64,000 bases of DNA from an uncultured Clostridia bacterium (GTDB lineage: Bacteria; Bacillota; Clostridia; Lachnospirales; Anaerotignaceae): the NCBI GenBank assembly GCA_910586765.1, contig CAJUJJ010000001.1, positions 138,995 through 202,994 on the forward strand, read 5' to 3'. A program made the translations under genes and the position numbers. A model generated the notes under the pieces. It was not told where the DNA came from and ran no database searches. It worked only from the letters and a program-made list of their open reading frames with translations. Shown here one piece after another: positions 26,205 to 34,439 of this stretch (positions are counted from its first letter, which is position 1; the number at the start of each line of letters is the position of its first letter).

Positions 26205-27008
26205 CTATACTCTCAAGTATTCTGACATAATCGCTATAAATTGGCTATTTGTTGGCTTTTCTATAGGAGAATATCCTGCTAGTTCACTATAAACTTCTTT
26301 TCCTGTTCTTTTCCAAGCAGTTTCAATGGCATGACGCATTGCCCTTTCCACCTTTCCCGCTGTTGTATTATATTCTTTTGCAATGTCTGGATACAATCCT
26401 TTTGTCATAGAAAGAATGGCATCTTTATTTTCTATTACCATCATAACGCCTTTTCTAATAAAATGGTATCCTTTTATACTTGCTGTAATTCCCATTTTAT
26501 TTAACAATTTCGAAATGACTGTTTCCAATTCATTTCTTTTTTGTTCTTCACAATTTGAATTTATCCTTTTTTGTAAATACTCTTTCTGTAATAAGTCAGT
26601 ATGCTTTTGTACACTTTCTGTTCTTTTTTGTGTATTTAAAATTTGTGTAACTCTTTTTAGCAATATATTAGACTCTACAGGTTTTACCATATAATACATA
26701 GCACCTAAGTCTATAGCCTGCTTTACTACATCATCTGTACCAATTACAGATAAAATAATACAATTACTGTTAATCCTTTTTTTGCTTAATTCTTCTAATA
26801 CCCATAGACCGTCTTTTTCCCCTAAAAGAACGTCCATTAATATCATATCTGGTCTTTTTTCTTCAGCCCTCTCCAAAGCTTTTTCCCCATTATCGACCAT
26901 ATCTACTACTTCTACTTTTTCATCTTCTTCCAAGTATTTTTTTATACTTTTCATGTAATTTACGTCTCTGTCTGCTAAAAGTATTGTTTTTTTCAAAGTA
27001 TTCAGCAT
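26205..27008 (-). CDS. spo0A: Sporulation master regulator Spo0A
   Basis: Spo0A is the response regulator that commits the cell to sporulation. The 267-residue product (the same length as B. subtilis Spo0A) has a receiver domain (about 1-125) with the phospho-acceptor Asp in ILMDV (about residue 59), a Ser in ILSVIG and the Lys of MVKPVE. The C-terminal DNA-binding domain is highly conserved: SMTKGLYPDIAKEY, KVERAMRHAIETAW and KPTNSQFIA. The usual acidic pair near the N-terminus reads ADRDV, so the second acid is Arg. AAAGGAGG lies 10 bases before the ATG at 27006-27008; the frame extends upstream without a site. Confidence 0.95.
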   Translation of the reverse strand: MLNTLKKTILLADRDVNYMKSIKKYLEEDEKVEVVDMVDNGEKALERAEEKRPDMILMDVLLGEKDGLWVLEELSKKRINSNCIILSVIGTDDVVKQAIDLGAMYYMVKPVESNILLKRVTQILNTQKRTESVQKHTDLLQKEYLQKRINSNCEEQKRNELETVISKLLNKMGITASIKGYHFIRKGVMMVIENKDAILSMTKGLYPDIAKEYNTTAGKVERAMRHAIETAWKRTGKEVYSELAGYSPIEKPTNSQFIAIMSEYLRV

Positions 27009-27444
27009 ATCATTGTTTCCTCCTTTTATCGTATTTTTAACTTCTTCAGTAAAAAATGCAACAAAATGAGTACTTTCCATAAAATTATAGTTAAGAAAGC
27101 ATTCCCTTTCTCATTTTTTTATGCATAATATCATTATATAACTCGTTATAATTTTTTTCTACAAAATTGCACGAAAAGTACGTTTTTCTTCTTGAAAAGT
27201 ATCTTTTTCTGTATTTTATTTCGATTTGTGACTTTTTAAAATTATAAAATGGGTTTTATTCCTTTTTTTTACATTTTTATATTATAAATATTTATTAATT
27301 TATTACTAAAGTCTTTGTTTAAAAAATTTCAAAAACAAGTATAAACTATGTTTTATTACTCTTTCTTGACTTTATTCTCATTACTCGTATAATATATTTA
27401 TAACAAATTATATTTCAAATAATTACAAAGGAGGATACTTTTTT
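27009..27444. promoter_or_regulatory. Divergent control region between spo0A and mtaD
   Basis: This 436-base AT-rich gap holds no gene that I can support. It contains a 6-2-6 inverted repeat TATAACTCGTTATA (27137-27150), several TATAAT-like hexamers on the minus strand without good -35 partners, and the mtaD promoter near its right end. No perfect 0A box (TGTCGAA) was found; TTCGATT near 27221 is only a partial match. spo0A is usually under sigma-A and sigma-H control, but I could not place either promoter firmly. Confidence 0.4.
27366..27393 (+). promoter_or_regulatory. Candidate sigma-A promoter for mtaD
   Basis: TTGACT at 27366-27371, a 16-base spacer, and a perfect TATAAT at 27388-27393. 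The start near 27400 gives a leader of about 45 bases to the AAAGGAGG and ATG of mtaD. Confidence 0.7.
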
Positions 27445-28722
27445 ATGCTTTTCTCAAATTGTAGTATTTTACGTCCTAACGGAGAAATACTAGAAAACGC
27501 ATATTTGCAAGTAACAGACGACAAAATCACATACATTGGTACAAAAAAACCTGCCAGACACACAGGTACTATTTATGATTATACAAATAAATTACTCCTG
27601 CCTGGTTTTGTTAATACCCATTGTCATGTACCTATGACACTACTTCGCAGTATTGGTGCAGATTTACCTCTCGACCGTTGGCTTTCTGAAAAAATTTTTC
27701 CCTTAGAAGATAAATTAAATAAAGATTGGGCTTTTTCTGGTACGTTATTAGGTATCGCAGAAATGTTACGCAGCGGTGTTACCTCTTTTTCAGATATGTA
27801 CTTTTTTGGAGAGTCTCGTGCTAATGCTGTTTTAGAATCAGGCATCAATGCAAATCTCTCTATGGGCATATTATGTTTTGATGACAGCCCTTTTGAAAAA
27901 GCACCTATGGTACAAGAAAATAAAGATTTATTTCAAGCCTACCACAATGCAAATGGCGGACAATTAAAAGTAGATATAGGGCTTCACGCAGAATATACTT
28001 CCAATCCTACTATTGCAAAAGCTGCTGGAGAATATGCTAAAGAAATTGGAGCCAATATGCACATTCATATCGCTGAAACCAAAAAAGAAACAGACGAATG
28101 TATTGCTCGTCATGGCAAAACACCTGTTGCTTATTTTAATGATTTAGGCGTTTTTGACAATCATGTTACTGCAGCTCATTGTGTTTGGTTAACGCCAGAA
28201 GACAGACAAATATTAGCAGATAAAAAAGTATTTGTTTCTCACTGTCCTATCAGCAATTTAAAGTTAGGAAGTGGATTAGCAGATATGGCATCATTATTAG
28301 AAAAGGGTATCAATATCTCTATTGGTACAGATGGTGTCGCAAGTAATGATAATTTAAACTTTTTAGAAGATATGAAATTAACAGCATTACTTCAAAAAGG
28401 TATTCACCACAATCCAGCTATCTTTTCAGCTGAAACAGTACTTAAAATGGCATCTTACAATGGTGCTTTATCACAAAATCGACTTCAAACAGGTGCTTTA
28501 AAATTAGGAAATCAAGCAGATATTATTGCTATTGATTATCATTCTATTAATCTTTTACCTTGTATTGATGTCATATCTTCTCTTGTTTATGCTACATTGC
28601 CTTCAGATATTAAAATGACTATGGTAAATGGTAAAATACTTTATGAAAATGGTCAATTTCATACCATTGATATTGAAAAAGTAATGTATGAAGTTAGTCG
28701 TATCGGCAAAAAACTTTACTAA
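27445..28722 (+). CDS. mtaD: S-adenosylhomocysteine/5'-methylthioadenosine deaminase-type amidohydrolase
   Basis: The 425-residue amidohydrolase has the metal motif THCHVPMTLLRS (about 59-70), a HIHIAETKKE segment with metal and substrate-binding His and Glu (about 210-220), AAHCVW (about 245-250) and the catalytic Asp in GTDGVASNDNLN (about 293-304). These match MtaD/TrzN-type enzymes that deaminate methylthioadenosine and S-adenosylhomocysteine, part of SAM by-product recycling. A related guanine or other deaminase specificity cannot be excluded. It has its own promoter and terminator and lies on the opposite strand between spo0A and spoIVB. Confidence 0.88.
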   Translation: MLFSNCSILRPNGEILENAYLQVTDDKITYIGTKKPARHTGTIYDYTNKLLLPGFVNTHCHVPMTLLRSIGADLPLDRWLSEKIFPLEDKLNKDWAFSGTLLGIAEMLRSGVTSFSDMYFFGESRANAVLESGINANLSMGILCFDDSPFEKAPMVQENKDLFQAYHNANGGQLKVDIGLHAEYTSNPTIAKAAGEYAKEIGANMHIHIAETKKETDECIARHGKTPVAYFNDLGVFDNHVTAAHCVWLTPEDRQILADKKVFVSHCPISNLKLGSGLADMASLLEKGINISIGTDGVASNDNLNFLEDMKLTALLQKGIHHNPAIFSAETVLKMASYNGALSQNRLQTGALKLGNQADIIAIDYHSINLLPCIDVISSLVYATLPSDIKMTMVNGKILYENGQFHTIDIEKVMYEVSRIGKKLY

Positions 28723-28734
28723 TTATTTATTATT

Positions 28735-28771
28735 AAAAAGCAGAAGTAATATATTGTCGCTCCTGCTTTTT
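28735..28771 (+). terminator. Terminator of mtaD
   Basis: Arms AAAAAGCAG (28735-28743) and CTGCTTTTT (28763-28771) with a 19-base loop and a T run, 13 bases after the mtaD stop. Confidence 0.75.
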
Positions 28772-28807
28772 TATATTATATTGTTTGTTACTTTGTGCAA
28801 GTAATAA

Positions 28808-28836
28808 TTGCAAAATTTGTATCAATGATATATAAT
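28808..28836 (+). promoter_or_regulatory. Candidate sigma-A promoter for the MCP gene
   Basis: TTGCAA at 28808-28813, a 17-base spacer, and a perfect TATAAT at 28831-28836. This gives a long leader of about 130 bases. I found no TAAA-N15-GCCGATAT-type (sigma-D) site upstream of this gene. Confidence 0.5.
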
Positions 28837-28972
28837 TTTTATATAGTAGTATTTATTACTTATCACTAAATTAATACACATTTTTAAATAAGAACTTTTT
28901 GTTAAAATTATACAACTATAAAGGAAAATTGTGTCATTTTTATGAAAGATTTCTTATTCTGGGGGGAATAAT

Positions 28973-30658
28973 ATGAAAAAAGCAATGAACCAGTCTACTC
29001 TGACACTTATATTAAACGGAATTTGCGTACTTGTACTATTATTGATGGCATTTTCATTATTTATTTATCATAATGTCAATAATCGATTTGATAATGCTAT
29101 GGAAGAACGTTTTGATTTAACTTACAACGCCAATCGTTTTATGAATGGTTCTTCTTATCTAACAAATGAAGTAAGGGCATTTGCTTCTACGGGAAATAGG
29201 GAACACTACAACAATTATTGGAATGAAGTTAATAATTTAAAAAATCGTGATTTAGGTGTTGCTGCTATGCAAGAAATTGGTATTACTTCTGAAGAACAAA
29301 GTATGATTGACAATATGTCTTCTCTTTCTAATGAATTAGTACCTTTAGAAGAAGAAGCTATGAAAGAAGTAGAACAAGGAAGAATGCAAGAAGCGATTGA
29401 TTACGTCTATGGAGTAGAATATAATGCTTCTATTACAAAAATTAATGCTTTAAAAGAAAAATTTTTGGAAACACTCAATACAAGAACAGCAGAAGAAGTG
29501 AAACAACTTGCTTTAGAAAAAAGTATCATTGAAATTTTTATGATTTTTACATTAATTTTAGTAGCTGTTATTCAATTTTTTAATATGGTTATCATTAGAA
29601 AACGTATATTGTATCCTGTTATTGCAGTAAAAAACCAAATGACAGAAATTTCTCAAGGAAATCTTTCTATGGAATTTCCTTTACAAGCAAATACATCAGA
29701 AATTGGAATGTTAATTGCATCTATCCATGAAACAAAACAAGAATTAAAAAAATATATTAATGATATTAACTGTAAATTAGCACAAATGGCTCAAGGAAAT
29801 ATGTCTTTAACAGTAGATAATGATTATAGAGGAGAGTTTTTGCCTATTCAAACTGCTATGACACAAATTTTAGACTCTCTTAATGAAGCACTTTCTCATA
29901 TTAATTTAACAGCAGAAAAGGTGTCAGAACAATCTAAAAAAATGGCATCTAGTGCAGAAATATTATCAGATGGTGCTGTACAACAAGCTTCTACTGTGGA
30001 AAAGCTGTCTAATAACATTCAAACTATTTCACAACAAGTCAGTCGCACTTCTTCAGATGCAGATAATGCAAAAGAATATTCTACAAATTCTACAGCACAA
30101 TTAGAAAATTGTGGGCAAAAAATGAAAGATTTAACTTCTGCAATAGAAGACATATCAAAATCTTCTCAACAAATTGCAGGAATTATTAAAACCATTGAAG
30201 ATATTGCTTTACAAACAAACCTTTTAGCATTAAATGCTGCTGTAGAAGCCGCTCGTGCAGGAGAAGCTGGAAAAGGATTTGTTGTTGTAGCAAATGAAGT
30301 ACAAACATTAGCAGGCAAAAGCTCAGAATCTGCTAAAAATATTACGAAATTAATTGAGGAATCTGTACATTTAGTATCTTATGGAACTTCTTTATCAGAA
30401 CAAACAACTTCTGCACTTTATTCTGTGATAACCAGTGCAGAGCAAACAGCAGATATTGTAGAACGTATTGCAGAATCTGCAACAAGCCAAGCACAGGCTT
30501 TACAACAGATAACTCATGGCATGGAACAAATTTCTAATGTAGTACAAACAAATGCTACAACTGCAGAAGAATCCGCTTTATTTGCTAAAACTTTAGATGC
30601 TCAAGCAGAAGAATTAAAAAATTCTGTTCATAAATTCCAGTTAAGAAGCTATCACTAA
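28973..30658 (+). CDS. Methyl-accepting chemotaxis protein
   Basis: The 561-residue transducer has one N-terminal membrane helix (about 13-31), a mostly helical outer sensor (about 32-185), a second membrane helix (about 186-208), a HAMP domain (about 209-262) and a long cytoplasmic methylation/signalling helix. The conserved hairpin tip QTNLLALNAAVEAARAGEAG binds CheA/CheW, and GKGFVVVANEV follows. The ligand is unknown. It signals swimming control from the membrane. GGGGGG precedes the ATG. Together with mtaD it interrupts the usual spoIVB-spo0A pair. Confidence 0.93.
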   Translation: MKKAMNQSTLTLILNGICVLVLLLMAFSLFIYHNVNNRFDNAMEERFDLTYNANRFMNGSSYLTNEVRAFASTGNREHYNNYWNEVNNLKNRDLGVAAMQEIGITSEEQSMIDNMSSLSNELVPLEEEAMKEVEQGRMQEAIDYVYGVEYNASITKINALKEKFLETLNTRTAEEVKQLALEKSIIEIFMIFTLILVAVIQFFNMVIIRKRILYPVIAVKNQMTEISQGNLSMEFPLQANTSEIGMLIASIHETKQELKKYINDINCKLAQMAQGNMSLTVDNDYRGEFLPIQTAMTQILDSLNEALSHINLTAEKVSEQSKKMASSAEILSDGAVQQASTVEKLSNNIQTISQQVSRTSSDADNAKEYSTNSTAQLENCGQKMKDLTSAIEDISKSSQQIAGIIKTIEDIALQTNLLALNAAVEAARAGEAGKGFVVVANEVQTLAGKSSESAKNITKLIEESVHLVSYGTSLSEQTTSALYSVITSAEQTADIVERIAESATSQAQALQQITHGMEQISNVVQTNATTAEESALFAKTLDAQAEELKNSVHKFQLRSYH

Positions 30659-30665
30659 TATGATA

Positions 30666-30700
30666 AAAAGGCATTGAAATTAACATTTTCAATGCCTTTT
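30666..30700 (+). terminator. Terminator between the MCP gene and spoIVB
   Basis: Nearly perfect 14-15-base arms (AAAAGGCATTGAAA at 30666-30679 and TTTTCAATGCCTTTT at 30686-30700), followed by ATTTATTTTT. It is convergent, and the A-rich left arm makes it usable for spoIVB as well. Confidence 0.9.
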
Positions 30701-30710
30701 ATTTATTTTT

Positions 30711-31997
30711 TTATATTGTACTTTCTTGCTTTAGCATATTTTCAATAAATATTCCATATCCCTTTGTAGGGTCATTTACAAAAACATGTGTAACTGCACC
30801 TACAATTTTCCCATTTTGTATTATGGGAGAGCCAGACATTCCTTGTACAATTCCTCCCGTTTTAGAAAGCAGTTCTTTATCTGTAATTTTAATTACCATA
30901 CCTTTACTTTCATTTTTACTGTAACGGTTGACATTTTCTATTTCAATATCATATTCTTTCACTTCTTCTCCTTCAATATTAGACAATATAGTAGCTTTTC
31001 CTTCCTGAATATCCTGCTGTAATGCAATAGGCAGTTTTTGACCTGTAAAATAGCTTTCCTTCCCTTTTTCCACTTTACCATAAATACCAACTTCCGTATT
31101 GATAGAAATACTGCCTAAAACCAAATCTCTTCCTACATTTCCTGTTAATGCACCTGGTTCTCCTTTTTCTCCTTTTTTTACATCAATAATAGAAGATTGC
31201 GTAATTTGTCCATTTTTAATCTGCATTAATTCTTGTGTGTCCACATCATAAACCCCATGCCCTAAAGCACCAAAACCATTTGTTTCTGGATTAAAAAAAG
31301 TAACTGTACCAATTCCTTGCGTGGAGTCTCTTACCCAAATACCTATTTTACAACTATTGTCCTCTTGGCTAAATACTGGTGTAATTTCTACTGTTTGTTG
31401 TACTCCATTTCTATCCACCAAAAAATCCATACTTTTTTCTCCATTTTCTTCTACTGCCTTCATCAAGTCTTCTTTATTTTTTAGACTTTTTCCACCTGCC
31501 TGCAATATCATATCTCCCGATTGCAATATTCCCTTTGCAGGTTCATAAACTTTATTTCCTGTACCATTCACATATCCTGTTCCAAGTACCATAATTCCTC
31601 TTGTATCCATAGATACCCCTACTGCAATACCTCCTGCAACTACTTCCGTATTTGGTATTACCTTCGCTTCTACTGTCTTTACAGGCAATATTCCCAATAC
31701 AGATAACTCTAATTTTGCTGTTCCTTCTTTTTGTGATTTTACAGTAAACGGTTTTGCTAAATTAAAATGAATGTTTTCCGAAACCGCTTTATTGTTTACA
31801 TTTAATACTCCAATATCTTCTTCTATTACTTCTGCTTGCAATGGCAAAATTCCATCAAATACTACCTCTTTTCCTTTCATAATTCTAATTTCATCAGGAA
31901 TAGAATAAGCAAAGCTACACCATGACACAATAAGTGTCAAAATACAGCCTACTGGCAATATTTTTTTTAAATATTTCTTTTTTGGTTTTATAAACAT
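30711..31997 (-). CDS. spoIVB: SpoIVB peptidase, sigma-K checkpoint protease
   Basis: SpoIVB is made in the forespore and secreted into the intermembrane space, where it cleaves SpoIVFA to allow sigma-K activation. The 428-residue product has an N-terminal membrane helix (about 12-32), a PDZ domain (about 125-205, with SGDMILQAGGKSL) and an S55 protease domain with the catalytic His in GALGHGV and Ser in GMSGSPII. A TTG at 32004-32006 abuts AGGAG; the ATG nine bases after AGGAG (31995-31997) is preferred. In most spore formers spo0A follows directly; here mtaD and an MCP gene intervene. Confidence 0.94.
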   Translation of the reverse strand: MFIKPKKKYLKKILPVGCILTLIVSWCSFAYSIPDEIRIMKGKEVVFDGILPLQAEVIEEDIGVLNVNNKAVSENIHFNLAKPFTVKSQKEGTAKLELSVLGILPVKTVEAKVIPNTEVVAGGIAVGVSMDTRGIMVLGTGYVNGTGNKVYEPAKGILQSGDMILQAGGKSLKNKEDLMKAVEENGEKSMDFLVDRNGVQQTVEITPVFSQEDNSCKIGIWVRDSTQGIGTVTFFNPETNGFGALGHGVYDVDTQELMQIKNGQITQSSIIDVKKGEKGEPGALTGNVGRDLVLGSISINTEVGIYGKVEKGKESYFTGQKLPIALQQDIQEGKATILSNIEGEEVKEYDIEIENVNRYSKNESKGMVIKITDKELLSKTGGIVQGMSGSPIIQNGKIVGAVTHVFVNDPTKGYGIFIENMLKQESTI

Positions 31998-32150
31998 TTT
32001 TTTCAACTCCTGACTGTAAAAGAGTATAAAATTTTGTAAATATGTTATACTATTAATACCATATAATATATTTTAGTTCATTTCTAAATCCTACACATAT
32101 TAAAATAACCCGATTACAAAGGAGTTATACAACCAATACTTTTCAAAAGC

Positions 32151-32180
32151 AAAAAGGATTGAAAGTACAACATTCAATCC
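32151..32180 (-). terminator. Second hairpin downstream of pspC
   Basis: On the minus strand GGATTGAA and TTCAATCC form an 8-base stem with a 9-base loop, followed by TTTTTGCTTTT. It lies about 70 bases past the main pspC terminator and upstream of spoIVB, so it would block residual readthrough into spoIVB. The plus strand here has an unused AAAGGAG at about 32118. Confidence 0.6.
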
Positions 32181-32246
32181 CCAAAATTTTAAACTATATA
32201 TTATAAATACAATATCATTTTATCTTTTCTTCCCTTATTATTAAAA

Positions 32247-32277
32247 ATAACCTGCTGATTTTTAACAGCAGGCTATT
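32247..32277 (-). terminator. Terminator of the radC-pspC end
   Basis: Arms CCTGCTG (32251-32257) and CAGCAGG (32266-32272), extended by AATA/TATT, with T-rich flanks on the minus strand (TTATTTTTAAT). It lies six bases after the pspC stop. Confidence 0.85.
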
Positions 32278-32282
32278 TTGTA

Positions 32283-32513
32283 TTATTTTATTTCTTTTTC
32301 TTTATATTCTGCATCTATACAGCCATCATCTATTGGAATAATACAAGCACAAATAATATAAAGTAATATTCCTGTCATAAATGCTGTCATAAATGAACCA
32401 ACAATCCATAGTAATCTTACTATTGTTACATCAATATTAAAATATTCTGCCAAACCACCACATACTCCAGCTAATTTTACATCTTTTGCAGAACGGTATA
32501 ATTTTCTATTCAT
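32283..32513 (-). CDS. PspC domain membrane protein
   Basis: This 76-residue protein has the PspC signature KLYRSAKDVKLAGVCGGLAEYFNID and LLWIVGSF, then one or two membrane helices (about 35-62) and an acidic tail. PspC-type proteins sense or respond to envelope stress; in Firmicutes the stand-alone short form has no fixed role. AAAGGAGG lies eight bases before the ATG at 32511-32513; an earlier TTG is less well placed. It follows radC by 18 bases. Confidence 0.88.
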   Translation of the reverse strand: MNRKLYRSAKDVKLAGVCGGLAEYFNIDVTIVRLLWIVGSFMTAFMTGILLYIICACIIPIDDGCIDAEYKEKEIK

Positions 32514-32531
32514 TATCAATGCCTCCTTTTT

Positions 32532-33242
32532 TTATTTTTGTGTTATTTGTTTCATAAGACCTTGTTTTACAAAACTAAAATAGTTATCATTTGTTGTAAT
32601 AATATGGTCCATTACATAGATATTCATAGTATCTAAGGCTTCCTTTAATCTGATAGTTAATTCAATATCTGCATTTGATGGGTGCAATGTTCCGCCAGGG
32701 TGGTTATGTGCAAATATTACACTGACTGCATTACAAAATAGTGCTTCTCTTACTACAGTTGGCAGTTCTATCTGCACTCTTGACTGAGAACCTTGTGCAA
32801 TATCTATTACCTTTATCAAATTAGAAGCTGCATCTAAACAAAGCATATAAAATTTTTCTGTTGTTTCATATTTTAATAAATTAAGTGCATATTCTCCACT
32901 TTTTTCTATTCCATTCAATGCAACTTTTTGCTGTAATGTTTCTTTTTGACATCTTTTCAACATTTCTGCCAGTACATTTAAAAATACTGCTGTATTCGTA
33001 GAAACATTCCCTTTTTCTACAATATCCCTGTGGTCACTATTGATTAGCATTGTCAGAGAATTATTAAAACTATCTAATAACCTATGAGCAATTACATTTG
33101 TATTTTGCATAGGAATGGTATTATACAATAGTAATTCTAATAATTCATGTTTTTCAAAAGAAGCTCCTCCCTCTTTTAAAAAACGTTCTCTCATTCTATT
33201 TCTATGACCAGCATGAGGATTGGGTTTCTTTTTTTCACTCAT
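32532..33242 (-). CDS. radC: RadC/JAB domain protein
   Basis: The 236-residue protein has an N-terminal helical region with HRNRMRERF and HELLELLLYNTIP (about 15-45) and a C-terminal JAB/MPN domain with the JAMM zinc motif HNHPGGTLHPSNAD (about 175-188). RadC was linked to DNA repair, but its enzymatic role is unresolved; the JAMM metal site suggests a protease or other hydrolase. The ATG overlaps the DUF402 stop (TAATG). It lies downstream of trmD in the same direction. Confidence 0.9.
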   Translation of the reverse strand: MSEKKKPNPHAGHRNRMRERFLKEGGASFEKHELLELLLYNTIPMQNTNVIAHRLLDSFNNSLTMLINSDHRDIVEKGNVSTNTAVFLNVLAEMLKRCQKETLQQKVALNGIEKSGEYALNLLKYETTEKFYMLCLDAASNLIKVIDIAQGSQSRVQIELPTVVREALFCNAVSVIFAHNHPGGTLHPSNADIELTIRLKEALDTMNIYVMDHIITTNDNYFSFVKQGLMKQITQK

Positions 33243-33727
33243 TACTTTAACCCCATTTCAAAATATTTTTCTGTTTTTTGTTTCCATGTGCCGTCATATA
33301 TCATACAAAGCAATGCGTCTAATCTATAAAGTGCCTTTTTTGCCAATTCTACAGACAATATCTCTTTTTCCAATGCTTCTGCTATTTCTGCTATGTCCAC
33401 TACTTTTACAAAACCATTTTCATATATCAGTACATCTGCTAACAAATCTGTAAAAATATAGGTGTTTTGTTCAGCAATAAATTCTGTTTCTATAATATCA
33501 CAATAATAATAAATAATCTTGTCATATTTATTAATAAAACAGCTAATTTTATAACCTTCCTTAATAAAATAGCAAGAAATGCCTTTTACAAAATCCTCTC
33601 TAGGTTTTAACACATTCCATTTTGTTACAATTACAGTTTCATCTTGAAATAATACAATATCATCTTTTAACAAAATTGTTTCCATTGGAATAAAACGCTT
33701 ACGATATAATATCAAATTTTCATTCAT
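33242..33727 (-). CDS. DUF402 domain protein
   Basis: This 161-residue protein matches the DUF402/FomD-like fold: KYDKIIYYYCDI, then FTDLLADVLIYENG and VDIAEIAEAL, followed by a C-terminal helical part with ARRA-like Lys/Ala residues. Some members are nucleoside-diphosphate phosphatases, and B. subtilis YgaC/Ntdp is an example. The acidic residues in YCDI, DLLADV and VDIAE could bind metal. It lies between trmD and radC and overlaps radC by one base. Substrate unknown. Confidence 0.8.
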   Translation of the reverse strand: MNENLILYRKRFIPMETILLKDDIVLFQDETVIVTKWNVLKPREDFVKGISCYFIKEGYKISCFINKYDKIIYYYCDIIETEFIAEQNTYIFTDLLADVLIYENGFVKVVDIAEIAEALEKEILSVELAKKALYRLDALLCMIYDGTWKQKTEKYFEMGLK

Positions 33728-33764
33728 TTGCCCTTTCTTCCCCCAATATTAATTTTAAATACTT

Positions 33765-34439
33765 TTACTTTAACAAATCAGGTCGTTTTTGTTTCGTTCT
33801 TAATATAGACTGTTCTTTTCGCCACTTTTTGATATTGCCATGATGTCCTGAAAGAAGTATATCAGGTACTGCTCTGCCCATAAATACTGGTGGTCTTGTA
33901 TATTGAGGATACTCTAAAAGCCCATCAGAAAAGCTTTCTTCTTGAAAAGAGGCTTCTTTTCCTAAAACACCAGGTACTAATCTTGCTACAGCATCAATAA
34001 CCGCAATCGCTGCAATCTCGCCTCCTGTTAGCACAAAATCACCTATTGAAATTTCTTCTACTTCTAATTGTTCCAATACTCTTTCATCTACTCCCTCATA
34101 ATGTCCACAAAGAAACACTATATTTTCTTCTTTCGCTAGCTCTTGTGCTAATTGTTGTGTAAATGTTTTTCCTTGAGGAGATAGATAAATCACACGACCC
34201 TTTTTTGACTCTGGTATACTTTGATAAGCATCATAAATTGGTTGTGCCTGCATTACCATACCTGCACCTCCACCATATGGGTAGTCATCAACGTGCTTCT
34301 GTTTATTTTTAGAAAACGACCTAATATCTATTGCTTCAATACAAATATGATTTTCTTTTTGTGCCCTTGCTAATATACTATGAGAAAATGCTTGTATAAT
34401 CATTTCAGGAAATAATGTTAAAACAGTATATTGCTTCAT
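33765..34439 (-). CDS. trmD: tRNA (guanine(37)-N(1))-methyltransferase
   Basis: TrmD makes m1G37 in tRNAs, preventing frameshifts. This SPOUT enzyme of 224 residues has the trefoil-knot motifs VDDYPYGGGAGMVM (about 49-62), YLSPQGKTFTQ (about 85-95), LCGHYEGVDERV (about 109-120) and the C-terminal IGDFVLTGGE. The ATG overlaps the rimM stop (TAATG). The usual next gene, rplS, is absent; a DUF402 gene follows instead. Confidence 0.97.
   Translation of the reverse strand: MKQYTVLTLFPEMIIQAFSHSILARAQKENHICIEAIDIRSFSKNKQKHVDDYPYGGGAGMVMQAQPIYDAYQSIPESKKGRVIYLSPQGKTFTQQLAQELAKEENIVFLCGHYEGVDERVLEQLEVEEISIGDFVLTGGEIAAIAVIDAVARLVPGVLGKEASFQEESFSDGLLEYPQYTRPPVFMGRAVPDILLSGHHGNIKKWRKEQSILRTKQKRPDLLK

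Noticed and set aside
26500..26800. KRINSNC occurring twice in Spo0A
   Set aside because: The DNA under the two copies differs clearly, so this is not a duplication and is probably coincidental.
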